In this document: in pieces, positions 26,911 to 34,081 of the stretch | Numbering within the stretch: the first letter of the stretch is position 1 | How the letters are laid out: each line of letters opens with the position of its first letter | Source of the DNA: CAZUGO01 sp964619935 | GTDB lineage: Bacteria > Planctomycetota > Phycisphaerae > UBA1845 > CAIVHJ01 | Reading direction: 5' to 3' | Assembly (NCBI GenBank): GCA_964619935.1 | Contig: CAZUGO010000040.1 | Coordinates: forward strand, 123,114-187,113 | Length of the DNA stretch: 64,000 bases | Notes under the pieces: model-generated | Database searches by the model: none | The model's input: only the letters and a program-made list of their open reading frames with translations | Told to the model about the DNA's origin: nothing | Translations under genes and position numbers: made by a program

Positions 26911-26939
26911 ATTGTAGGCCGTCCCGGCGGTTCACGAAA
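26911..26939 (-). promoter_or_regulatory. Possible promoter of the ATP-grasp operon
   Basis: On the minus strand, TACAAT (26911-26916) is a good -10 element. The -35 region is weak (TTTCGT, 26934-26939, 17 bases upstream). The predicted start lies near 26904, 38 bases before the first gene. Confidence 0.3.
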
Positions 26940-27009
26940 GTGCGCGGCCGCAGGAACGCGTTGCCGGCCACCGCGCCGCCGCCCCACACCGCGCGGCGGC
27001 CGTCGCGTC

Positions 27010-27038
27010 TGGCAATCAGCGCCGGCAGCGGCTATGGT
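27010..27038 (+). promoter_or_regulatory. Possible promoter of the two-component operon
   Basis: TGGCAA (27010-27015), 17-base spacer, TATGGT (27033-27038), upstream of the response regulator gene. Both boxes are moderate matches only. Confidence 0.3.
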
Positions 27039-27122
27039 AGGTCGGGGCCGGGTTTGGGCAGCGGTGATTCGCAAGCGCCGGGACGCCAGCGCGGCGGCCG
27101 GCCAATGCACGGCGAATGAAAC

Positions 27123-27806
27123 ATGCGTGTGCTGGTCATTGAGGACAACCTCAAAATGGCCGGATTCATCCGGCAGGGCCTGACCGAACAGGGTTACGCC
27201 GTCGACACCGCGACCGCCGGCCGCGACGGCGAGGAGCAGGCCGTCGCCACGCAATACGACCTGGTGATCCTGGATGTCATGATCCCCGATCAGGACGGCA
27301 TCCAGACCTGCAAGAACATCCGGCGGCGCGGCGTCACCACCCCCATCCTGATGCTCACCGCCCTGTCCACGACCTCCGACAAGATCGCCGGGCTGGATTC
27401 GGGCGCCGACGACTACATGACCAAGCCCTTCGAATTCAAGGAGCTGCTGGCCCGCGTCCGGGCCCTGCTCCGCCGCGGGCAGGCCCAGGAAGCCACGGTG
27501 CTCCGCTTTGAGGACATCGAGGTCGACCTGCGCTCGCGGCGGGCGCTCCGCGGTGGCCAGCGGGTCAAGCTCAGCACCAAGGAGTTCGCGTTGTTGGAGT
27601 ATTTGATGCGCAACCCGAACATCGTGCTCAGCCGCACCATGATCGGACAGCACGTCTGGGACATGAACTTCGACAGTGACAGCAACGTCATCGATGTGTA
27701 CGTGAGCATGCTCCGCCGCAAGATTGACCGGGACTTCGCCACCCGCTTGATCCACACCGTGGTCGGAGCGGGCTACCTGCTTTCCGCCGAAGACCCCAAT
27801 GGGTAG
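27123..27806 (+). CDS. OmpR/PhoB-family response regulator
   Basis: 227 residues from the ATG at 27123. The receiver domain (residues 1-115) has the acidic pair in VIEDN, the phospho-acceptor Asp51 in LVILDVMIPDQDG, the Thr in MLTALS and the Lys in TKPFEFKELL. A winged-helix DNA-binding domain of OmpR type follows (about 128-225), with LSTKEFALLEYLMRNPN and NVIDVYVSMLRRKID. OmpR-type regulators bind direct repeats spaced 10-11 bp. Exactly such repeats lie downstream of the kinase gene. It is the first gene of a two-gene unit with the histidine kinase nine bases later. Confidence 0.96.
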   Translation: MRVLVIEDNLKMAGFIRQGLTEQGYAVDTATAGRDGEEQAVATQYDLVILDVMIPDQDGIQTCKNIRRRGVTTPILMLTALSTTSDKIAGLDSGADDYMTKPFEFKELLARVRALLRRGQAQEATVLRFEDIEVDLRSRRALRGGQRVKLSTKEFALLEYLMRNPNIVLSRTMIGQHVWDMNFDSDSNVIDVYVSMLRRKIDRDFATRLIHTVVGAGYLLSAEDPNG

Positions 27807-27815
27807 TGCCCGCCC

Positions 27816-29258
27816 ATGCTTCAAGGCCTTGCCTCCATCCGGGCCCGACTGACCCTGATCAACTTGGGGATCGTGACCGCCACGTTGCTGGTGGTCAGCG
27901 CCATCGTGCTCCGCCTGCGGCAGCAAGAGCTGCTGGCTGATTTCGACGAGCGCATCCGAAGCCAGGCCGAGGTCATGCTCGAATCCATCCAGGTGGCGAG
28001 CGACGCCGCGCCGGCGGCCTCCCGGGACCGCGAGCGCCGCCCGCGCCAGATCCCGTTCCGATTCCCGGGATGCTATTTCCAACTGCGGCTGGCCGATGGG
28101 ACCGTGCTCGAGAAGTCGGCCAGCCTGCACGACCTGGACCTACCCATGCCCCCCCGGTCGCCCGCCGGGAAGCCCTGGGCGCTCCAAACCGTGACCTTGA
28201 ACATCGGGCCGCAGGCCGTCCCTGAGACCCTGCGGCTGCTGACGGTATTCGAGCAGCGGCCAGGAGTTCTGCCCTTTTACTTCCAGATCGGCCGCCCGCT
28301 GGCGGGGGTCCGGGAATCCATCGCCGACCTGCAACGCATCCTGCTCATTCTGGTGCCGCTGGCAGTGGTGCTCGCCGGCATCGCCTCCTACCTGTTCTCG
28401 CGCCGGGCGCTGGCCCCGATTCGCGACCTCGTGCGCCAGACCCGGGAGTTGTCCGCCGAGCGGCTGCACACCCGGCTGCCGGTCCCGCAGAATGATGACG
28501 AGGTGGCCCAACTGGCCGCCACGCTGAATGAACTGCTCGAACGCGTGGATGCGGCCTTCACCGCCCAGGACCGCTTCATCGCCAACGCCTCCCATGAGTT
28601 GCGGACGCCCATCTCCGTGATCATGGGGATGACCAGCGTGCTGAAGCAACAAGGCCGCACCGTGGAGGAATACGACCGCTTCGCCTCGAACATCGAGGAC
28701 GAGGTCCGTGGACTGGCCAACACCATCAACAGTCTGCTGATCCTGTCGCGAGCCAGCGCCGGCCTGCCGCCGAGCGCCACCCGGTTGGTGGCGGTCAACG
28801 ATGTGATCATGGAGGCGGTGGCCCGCTGCCAGTCGCCGGCCCGGCAGCGTGAAGTCCGCCTGGTGACCCGGCTGGTGCTGCCGCGGGAGGATGATGCGGA
28901 GCCGACCCTCCGCGGGGATGCCCAACTGCTGGCCACCCTGTTCGGGAACCTCCTGCGCAACGCCATCCGCTTCTCGCCACCGGAACAAACCGTGGAGATC
29001 ACCGCGGCGGTGGACCCCGAGCGGGTGTGCATCCAGGTCCGTGACCACGGTCCCGGCATCCCCGCCGAGCACCTGGACCGGGTTTTCGACCGCTTCTACA
29101 GCGTGTCCGGCAGCGACCAGGGCTACCAGGGCGTCGGCCTGGGCCTGGCCATCGTCAAGGGCGTCGCCGAGATTCACCAGGGCAGCGTGCGGCTGCGCAA
29201 TCATCCCGCCGGCGGCTGTGAATTCACCGTCACCCTGCCGCTGGCCCGCCCCGGCTGA
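27816..29258 (+). CDS. Membrane sensor histidine kinase with HAMP domain
   Basis: 480 residues. Two membrane helices (about 15-33 and 170-190) flank a periplasmic sensor region of about 135 residues without a known sensor fold. A HAMP domain follows. The HisKA region has the phosphorylated His in ASHELRTPISVIMGM (about residue 262). The ATPase domain shows NLLRNAIRFS (N box), DHGPGIP (G1) and GVGLGLAIVKG (G2). The kinase phosphorylates the co-encoded OmpR-type regulator. The layout is that of QseC/CusS-type kinases, but the periplasmic domain does not reveal the signal. Confidence 0.95.
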   Translation: MLQGLASIRARLTLINLGIVTATLLVVSAIVLRLRQQELLADFDERIRSQAEVMLESIQVASDAAPAASRDRERRPRQIPFRFPGCYFQLRLADGTVLEKSASLHDLDLPMPPRSPAGKPWALQTVTLNIGPQAVPETLRLLTVFEQRPGVLPFYFQIGRPLAGVRESIADLQRILLILVPLAVVLAGIASYLFSRRALAPIRDLVRQTRELSAERLHTRLPVPQNDDEVAQLAATLNELLERVDAAFTAQDRFIANASHELRTPISVIMGMTSVLKQQGRTVEEYDRFASNIEDEVRGLANTINSLLILSRASAGLPPSATRLVAVNDVIMEAVARCQSPARQREVRLVTRLVLPREDDAEPTLRGDAQLLATLFGNLLRNAIRFSPPEQTVEITAAVDPERVCIQVRDHGPGIPAEHLDRVFDRFYSVSGSDQGYQGVGLGLAIVKGVAEIHQGSVRLRNHPAGGCEFTVTLPLARPG

Positions 29259-29269
29259 CATTAAATCAT

Positions 29270-29313
29270 TTTCACGCACCTTTCACGCCGGTTTCAGAGG
29301 CCGGGATTAGACT
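29270..29313 (+). promoter_or_regulatory. Triple direct-repeat (PhoB-box-like) promoter
   Basis: Three repeats start at 29270 (TTTCACG), 29281 (TTTCACG) and 29292 (TTTCAGA), each 11 bases apart. After nine bases follows TAGACT (29308-29313) as -10 element, with no separate -35 box. The same arrangement occurs at 30015-30058. It fits activation by an OmpR/PhoB-type regulator that replaces the -35 contact. The leader to the next gene is about 105 bases. Confidence 0.65.
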
Positions 29314-29424
29314 TTAGACCAGTTGCGCGACCGAAGCGCCGGGCTCTTGGTGAGCCACTGGCGAACATCATGCCATACTCCGGTCGTTGACTTCCCTGAG
29401 TTGTTCTCTAAGGAGGACCTGTTC

Positions 29425-29919
29425 ATGACCATTACCATTTCGAGAAGCACCGTACTGACCGCGCTGGCACTCGCCGCGACCGTGGTGAGCGCCTCGGCCC
29501 TGATCGCCCAGGGGCCGGACTACAAGGCCAAAGCCAAGGCCAAGGCCAAGGAAGTCATCATCCAGGGGCGAATCGTCGATCTGCACCACTTCATGACCGC
29601 CGGCTACGCCTCCGCGGACCGGGGCCGCACCACCCGCGAAGCCCTGCAGAGCGGGATTCCAGCGCTCCTGGAAACCCACGACGGGCCCGTGCTGCTGGGC
29701 ATGGGCAAGCGGGCCGAGAACAAGAACAGCGTCATGGCCCTGGCCTATGAAGAGGCCGAGATGAAAGGCATGCTGTTCGAAATGAAGGGCCTGCGGTACC
29801 TGGACATCGCCTCGGTCACGCCGCTCAAGGCCGCCATGCCGGAGAAAGAGGAGGGGGAGGAGTACCAGGACGAGGACATGGACACCGACCCGCATGACCA
29901 GGACGAGGACGAAGACTAG
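29425..29919 (+). CDS. Exported small protein with acidic tail, unknown function
   Basis: 164 residues. A very strong ribosome site (AAGGAGG) precedes the ATG at 29425. A signal peptide ends near SALIAQGP. The mature protein starts with a Lys/Ala repeat (KAKAKAKAKE), then a compact domain of about 90 residues (VIIQGRIVDLHHFMTAGYAS) and ends in about 25 residues dominated by Glu and Asp. I do not recognise the family. The segment VxGRIVDLHHxMT appears in other small exported planctomycete proteins, as far as I recall. A triple-repeat promoter upstream suggests that it is a target of the adjacent two-component system. It could sense or buffer metal ions or cationic stress, which is a guess. Confidence 0.75.
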   Translation: MTITISRSTVLTALALAATVVSASALIAQGPDYKAKAKAKAKEVIIQGRIVDLHHFMTAGYASADRGRTTREALQSGIPALLETHDGPVLLGMGKRAENKNSVMALAYEEAEMKGMLFEMKGLRYLDIASVTPLKAAMPEKEEGEEYQDEDMDTDPHDQDEDED

Positions 29920-29951
29920 ACTCGGCCCCCCGAGTTGAAGCTCCGATTCAT

Positions 29952-29996
29952 CCGGCCGTGTGGCACCTGTGGGTTGGCCACGCGGCCGGTCTTGTT
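29952..29996 (+). terminator. Rho-independent terminator
   Basis: A 13-base-pair stem (29952-29964 with 29977-29989, one G-T pair) with a 12-base loop, followed by a T-rich tract (TCTTGTTAT). It lies 33 bases after the acidic-tail protein gene and should separate it from the next unit. Confidence 0.7.
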
Positions 29997-30014
29997 ATCG
30001 GTCAATGAAGGGGA

Positions 30015-30058
30015 TTTCATTTCTATTTCACCGGCGGTTCACCCGCCGACGCCATACT
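30015..30058 (+). promoter_or_regulatory. Second triple direct-repeat promoter
   Basis: Repeats start at 30015 (TTTCATT), 30026 (TTTCACC) and 30037 (GTTCACC), 11 bases apart, then a nine-base gap and CATACT (30053-30058). Spacing is identical to the copy at 29270. It lies 32 bases before the VOC-protein gene, so the same regulator probably drives it. Confidence 0.6.
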
Positions 30059-30089
30059 TCGGCGGGGATGACCCGATTACAGAGACTCG

Positions 30090-30536
30090 ATGAACGGCAG
30101 CACCATCACTCGAATCAACCACGTGGACCTGAGCGTCCGCAACCTGGACGCCAGCGTCGCCTTTTATTGCGGTCTGTTCGGGCTGACCGCCCGGCCGACC
30201 GATCCGCCCAGCCTGCTGACCCGGCAGTGCCTCGTGGGCCAGGGCGATGCGCTCGGGGGTTTCGGGTTTGTGCTCACCCAGGGCCTGGGCACGGGCACCG
30301 AACCGAGCGGCGTGGACCACATCAGCCTGGAGGTGCGGGCCCTGGAGGACGTTGTCCGGCTGTACCGCAAGGCCCGAGCCCTGCAGGCCCGCGCGACCGA
30401 GCCGCGGATCTACGAAGGCCACTGGCAGTTCTTCGTATTCGACCCCGACGGCTACAAGATTGAAGTGATGGCCGCCCAATCGCCGACCACCGCCGCTGAG
30501 CCCGCCCACACCCGGGAACGCGAATCGTCGAAATAA
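30090..30536 (+). CDS. VOC-superfamily (glyoxalase/dioxygenase-fold) protein
   Basis: 148 residues. Two beta-alpha-beta-beta-beta modules of the vicinal-oxygen-chelate fold are visible: RINHVDLSVRNLDASVAFYC at the start and VDHISLEVRALEDVVRLYRK in the middle. Possible metal ligands are the His in INHVDL, the His in VDHISL and the Glu in YKIEVM near the end. Members include glyoxalase I, dioxygenases and antibiotic-resistance proteins, so substrate cannot be told. The polar C-terminal tail of about 20 residues is not part of the fold. The gene is followed after 13 bases by the UPF0316 gene, and its promoter has the triple repeat. Confidence 0.85.
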   Translation: MNGSTITRINHVDLSVRNLDASVAFYCGLFGLTARPTDPPSLLTRQCLVGQGDALGGFGFVLTQGLGTGTEPSGVDHISLEVRALEDVVRLYRKARALQARATEPRIYEGHWQFFVFDPDGYKIEVMAAQSPTTAAEPAHTRERESSK

Positions 30537-30549
30537 GGAGCCGACCGCC

Positions 30550-31242
30550 GTGGTGCCGTTGTTGAATATCCTGCCCGACGATTCGCTGTGGCTGCCGCTG
30601 TTCATTTTTGCAGCCCGGGTCACCGATGTGTCCATCGGCACGATTCGCATCATCGCGGTGACCCGCGGCCAGCGCAAGCTTGCGGTGGTGCTGGCGTTCT
30701 TCGAAGTCCTGATCTGGGTCTCGGCCCTGACCACGGTGTTCTCGCACCTGGACAACTGGCTGAATGTGCTGGGGTTTGCCGCCGGCTTCGCAACCGGCAA
30801 CGCGGTCGGCATGGCGATCGAGCGCAAGCTGGCCATGGGACAGCAGATCGTGACCTTCCTGTCCAGGAGCCGCTTTCATGCGGTCGCCGAGCGGTTGCGC
30901 TTCAGCGACCTGGAAGTGACCACCGTGGATGGAAACGGTCGCTCCGGCCCGGTGTCGATGTGTGTCGCGGTGATTCCCCGAAAACACACACCCGCGGTGA
31001 TCGCCATGGCCCGCGAAATCGATCCCGAGGTCCAGATCACGGTCGAGGACGTCCGCGAGAGCACCCTGTGGCAGCCGAGTGTTGCGATGCCCGGAAAGAC
31101 GCCGTTCACCCTGGCCGGGTTTATGAGGATGAGCGTGCAGCGTACCGAACGCGCAGGGGCGCTGTTCCCGCAGGAGGCGTCGCGACCGCCGGTGCGGCGC
31201 CCGGAGAATGGACGGTCCGGCGGGGATCGCAGTGCCTCCTGA
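30550..31242 (+). CDS. UPF0316/DUF5698 membrane protein
   Basis: 230 residues from a GTG with AAGGAG nine bases upstream. Three membrane helices occupy the first 85 residues (for example LPLFIFAARVTDVSIGTIRI and VLGFAAGFATGNAVGMAIE), followed by a cytoplasmic domain of about 100 residues that resembles DUF2179 (VDGNGRSGPVSMCVAVIPRK). The C-terminal 30 residues are basic and probably disordered. The family (YebE/YitT-related UPF0316) has no established function. It probably shares a transcript with the VOC gene. Confidence 0.85.
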   Translation: MVPLLNILPDDSLWLPLFIFAARVTDVSIGTIRIIAVTRGQRKLAVVLAFFEVLIWVSALTTVFSHLDNWLNVLGFAAGFATGNAVGMAIERKLAMGQQIVTFLSRSRFHAVAERLRFSDLEVTTVDGNGRSGPVSMCVAVIPRKHTPAVIAMAREIDPEVQITVEDVRESTLWQPSVAMPGKTPFTLAGFMRMSVQRTERAGALFPQEASRPPVRRPENGRSGGDRSAS

Positions 31243-31289
31243 CTTGGCTCCAGCGCACCCGCGGCGTCGGGGTGCGTCGCCGCCGAAAC

Positions 31290-31318
31290 TTGACGCTGCC
31301 GTGCACGCTGCCCATACT
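31290..31318 (+). promoter_or_regulatory. Sigma70-type promoter of the DksA/TraR gene
   Basis: TTGACG (31290-31295), 17-base spacer, CATACT (31313-31318). The predicted start near 31325 leaves a very short leader that still holds the AAGGGAG ribosome site before the ATG at 31337. Confidence 0.5.
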
Positions 31319-31336
31319 TCAAGAAGGGAGCATCCC

Positions 31337-31762
31337 ATGATCGTCAGCCCCGAATCAGGAGCGCCGCTGCCCGGCGACGAGCCCCCCGGTCAGATGCCCG
31401 CACTGCAACCGCCGGCGGGCCGCGAGCGCGAAGGACCGGCCGGCCTGAATGACCTGGTTCGATTGCGGCAGGAACTCAGCGATCAGTACGCCCAGTGCCT
31501 GCGCGAATTGAGAGACGATGAGCACATCGCGATCGATGAAGATTGCAGCGCTGAGTGCCAGTCCGATGGCCTGCTGGCCAGCACCATGGAACATCTGGCC
31601 GGCGAGATCCGCAAGGTCGATGCGACGCTGGCCCGCATCTACGACGGTTCCTACGGCAAGTGCACGGAATGCGGTAAGCCCATCCCGGAGAAACGGCTGC
31701 GGGTCAATCCTACGGCCCAGCGCTGCATCACCTGCCAGCGGCATGCGGAGATGAAACGATGA
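31337..31762 (+). CDS. DksA/TraR-family zinc-finger protein
   Basis: 141 residues from the ATG at 31337, with AAGGGAG upstream. A Pro-rich N-terminal part leads to a coiled-coil helix pair (about 45-105) and a C-terminal C4 zinc finger, CTECGKPI then CITCQRH. The GSYGKCTECGKPIPEKRL segment is the family signature. DksA-type proteins bind the secondary channel of RNA polymerase and modify initiation with ppGpp; the acidic tip residues (DEDCSAEC region) are present in a modified form. Some short planctomycete members act as general stress factors. The gene is monocistronic or the head of the downstream operon; 82 bases separate it from the PLP-enzyme gene. Confidence 0.88.
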   Translation: MIVSPESGAPLPGDEPPGQMPALQPPAGREREGPAGLNDLVRLRQELSDQYAQCLRELRDDEHIAIDEDCSAECQSDGLLASTMEHLAGEIRKVDATLARIYDGSYGKCTECGKPIPEKRLRVNPTAQRCITCQRHAEMKR

Positions 31763-31844
31763 CTTGAGGTTGCGGTTGCCGGCGATCGCAGCGCGGTCCG
31801 AACCGTCCGACCCGCCGCGGGGAGGCCCCGCGGACACGAGGTTT

Positions 31845-32945
31845 ATGATGAACACGCCTGCTGAGAATCTGCTGGTCGGGGACCCCCTGCTGACCCAGAC
31901 GCCGGCCGACCACCCCCAGCGGATCTCCGGCGAACTGGCCCAACTGCGCCAGATTGCCGCCGACACCGACCGCGATCTCGAGGAGCGGATTGAGGCCTTC
32001 GAAGACATTGTCGACTCGGAGATCGGCGACACCACGCTCACCCGAGCCAAGAACATCGAGCGCGAGGTCGGGTTCCGCCAAATCTACTTGAAGTTCGAAG
32101 GCGGCAATCCCACCGGCACCCAGAAGGATCGCATCGCCTTCGCCCAGGCTCTGGATGCCCTGCGCCGCCGCTTCGAGGGCGTGACCATCGCCACCTGCGG
32201 GAACTACGGCGTGGCCATGGCCTGGGCCTGTTCGTTCGCGGGCCTGAAATGCGTCATCTTCGTGCCCGAGCGCTATCGCGCCGGCCGGCTGGCCGAGCTG
32301 CGCGGTCCCGACGTCGAAATCCAGCGGGTGGCGGGTGACTACGAGACGGCGGTCCAGGCCTCGCGGGACCAAGCCGAGCGGCGCGAACTCTACGATGCCA
32401 ATCCAGGCGGCGCCAACACCATCCTGCAATTGAAGGCCTACGGCGAGATCGCCTTTGAGGTCTACGACGAGTTGCGCGACGCCCCGCTGGCAGTGGCCGC
32501 GCCGGTGTCCAACGGGACCACCCTGGCCGGCGTGTACAAGGGCTTCTTGAGCCTGTATCGCCGCGGCAAAACCTCGCGCCTGCCGCGGATGATCGCCGGG
32601 TCCGCCTACCACAAAAACCCGATCGTTCAGGCCTTCCTCAAGAATCACCTGGGTTGCGAGAACCTGGAACCCAGCCGGATTCGTGAATCGGCCATCAACG
32701 AGCCGCTGATCAACTGGCACTCCATTGACGGAGAGCACGCCCTGGGCGCGATCCGCAGCACCGGCGGCAGTGCCTACTTCGCCAGTGATCGCAACATGAG
32801 CTACTACTCGCGGTTCATCCGCGAGACCGAGGGCCTGAGCGTTTTGCCGGCGTCCACCGCGGGACTGATCGCCTTGTGCGAGGCCCACAAGAAGCACCCG
32901 CTGCCGCCGGACCGCTACGTTGTCATTCTAACTGGGAAGAAATAA
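31845..32945 (+). CDS. Threonine-synthase-like PLP enzyme (fold type II)
   Basis: 366 residues from the first of two adjacent ATGs (31845, 31848), with GAGG just upstream. The PLP-binding Lys94 lies in EGGNPTGTQKDR, close to the EGxNPTGSFKDR of threonine synthase; the Gly/Asn-rich phosphate loop is TCGNYGVAMA. VSNGTTLAGVYKG and the C-terminal VLPASTAGLIAL fit fold type II. A true threonine synthase is usually longer and has Phe before the Lys, so another beta-replacement or elimination reaction is possible. The stop codon TAA shares one base with the next ATG. It opens an operon with DUF1611, PP-loop/creatininase and epimerase genes, suggesting work on a special amino acid. Confidence 0.85.
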   Translation: MMNTPAENLLVGDPLLTQTPADHPQRISGELAQLRQIAADTDRDLEERIEAFEDIVDSEIGDTTLTRAKNIEREVGFRQIYLKFEGGNPTGTQKDRIAFAQALDALRRRFEGVTIATCGNYGVAMAWACSFAGLKCVIFVPERYRAGRLAELRGPDVEIQRVAGDYETAVQASRDQAERRELYDANPGGANTILQLKAYGEIAFEVYDELRDAPLAVAAPVSNGTTLAGVYKGFLSLYRRGKTSRLPRMIAGSAYHKNPIVQAFLKNHLGCENLEPSRIRESAINEPLINWHSIDGEHALGAIRSTGGSAYFASDRNMSYYSRFIRETEGLSVLPASTAGLIALCEAHKKHPLPPDRYVVILTGKK

Positions 32946-34066
32946 TGAAAGCACGACGCGACGGCAACGCCATCGTTTATTGTGAAGGCGCCTTCGCCAC
33001 CACCCACGGAAAAACCGCCCACGGCCTGGTGCGACGAACCCGCAGATACACCGTCGTCGCCGTGGTGGACTCCACCCAGGCCGGGAAAGACGCCGGTGAA
33101 CTGCTCGGCGGCCGCAAGGAAGGCATTCCGATCGTGAGCAGCATTCCGCAGGCCGTGGACCGCGCCGCAGCCCAGGGCAAGCCGGCCACCCATGTGGTCA
33201 TCGGCCTGGCGCCCGACGGCGGCCGATTGAGCGACACCGCCCGGCGGGACCTCATGGAAGCCATCCGGCTGGGGCTGAACGTGGACTCCGGGCTGCACGA
33301 TTTCCTGGGCGACGACGACCCGATGGCCACACTGGCCGCCGAGCACGGCGTCACCCTCCGCGATGTCCGCAAGCCGCCGCCCCGCCACCTGCTGCACAAC
33401 TTCACCGGGAAAATCTCGGAGGTCGCGTGCTTCAAGGTCGCCGTCCTCGGCACCGACTCCGCGGTCGGCAAGCGGACCACCGCCTGGATCCTGGTCGACG
33501 GACTGGAACCGATGGGCCTGCGGGCACAATTCATCGGAACCGGCCAGACCGCCTGGATGCAGGGAGCCCGGTACGGCATCATCCTCGACTCCGTAGTCAA
33601 TGATTTTCTGGCGGGCGAACTGGAGCACGTGGTCTGGACCGCCTGGAATGAGCGACACCCTGACGTCATTGTCATCGAAGGTCAGGGCAGCCTGATGAAC
33701 CCGGCCTACCCGGGCGGCTACGAGATCCTGGCGGCAACCCGCCCGGATGCCGTCATCCTGCAGCATGCCCCTGCCCGGAAGGAGTACGACGGGTTTCCAG
33801 GACATCCCCTGCACCCGTTGGCGGTGCAGATCCAGGCCATCGAGCTGATCTCCGGGAAGCCGGTGATCGCGGTCACGCTCAATCACGAGCACCTCAGGCC
33901 CAGCGAGCGGATCGCCAGCGCCGTTCAAATCAGCAAGGAAGTGGGCCTGCCGGTTTTCGACGTGCTGGCCGACGGGGGTGACGGACTGTGTCGTGAGCTG
34001 GTCCGGCAAGTCGAAGCCCACCGGCAGGGGCGCCGGGCTGCGACCCCCCGGGCTGCTGCCGTCTGA
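32945..34066 (+). CDS. DUF1611 (DgcN-like) P-loop protein
   Basis: 373 residues from the ATG at 32945. An N-terminal Rossmann-like domain (about 1-150, VVAVVDSTQAGKDAGELL) precedes a P-loop domain with GTDSAVGKRTTAW (about 169-181) and a Walker B-like VIVIEGQGSLMNP. This is DUF1611. A member, DgcN, was described as a D-glutamate N-acetyltransferase that works with the epimerase DgcA in D-glutamate breakdown. An enolase-superfamily epimerase gene lies two genes downstream in the same operon, so the DgcN/DgcA pairing is conserved here. The exact substrate in this operon is inferred, as the intervening gene is not part of the known pathway. Confidence 0.85.
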   Translation: MKARRDGNAIVYCEGAFATTHGKTAHGLVRRTRRYTVVAVVDSTQAGKDAGELLGGRKEGIPIVSSIPQAVDRAAAQGKPATHVVIGLAPDGGRLSDTARRDLMEAIRLGLNVDSGLHDFLGDDDPMATLAAEHGVTLRDVRKPPPRHLLHNFTGKISEVACFKVAVLGTDSAVGKRTTAWILVDGLEPMGLRAQFIGTGQTAWMQGARYGIILDSVVNDFLAGELEHVVWTAWNERHPDVIVIEGQGSLMNPAYPGGYEILAATRPDAVILQHAPARKEYDGFPGHPLHPLAVQIQAIELISGKPVIAVTLNHEHLRPSERIASAVQISKEVGLPVFDVLADGGDGLCRELVRQVEAHRQGRRAATPRAAAV

Positions 34067-34081
34067 TTTCCGGGAACCGTC

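Noticed and set aside
26814..28130. Open frame of 438 codons on the minus strand opposite the response regulator and kinase
   Set aside because: Shadow of GC-rich coding DNA; the receiver, HAMP and kinase motifs on the plus strand are unambiguous.
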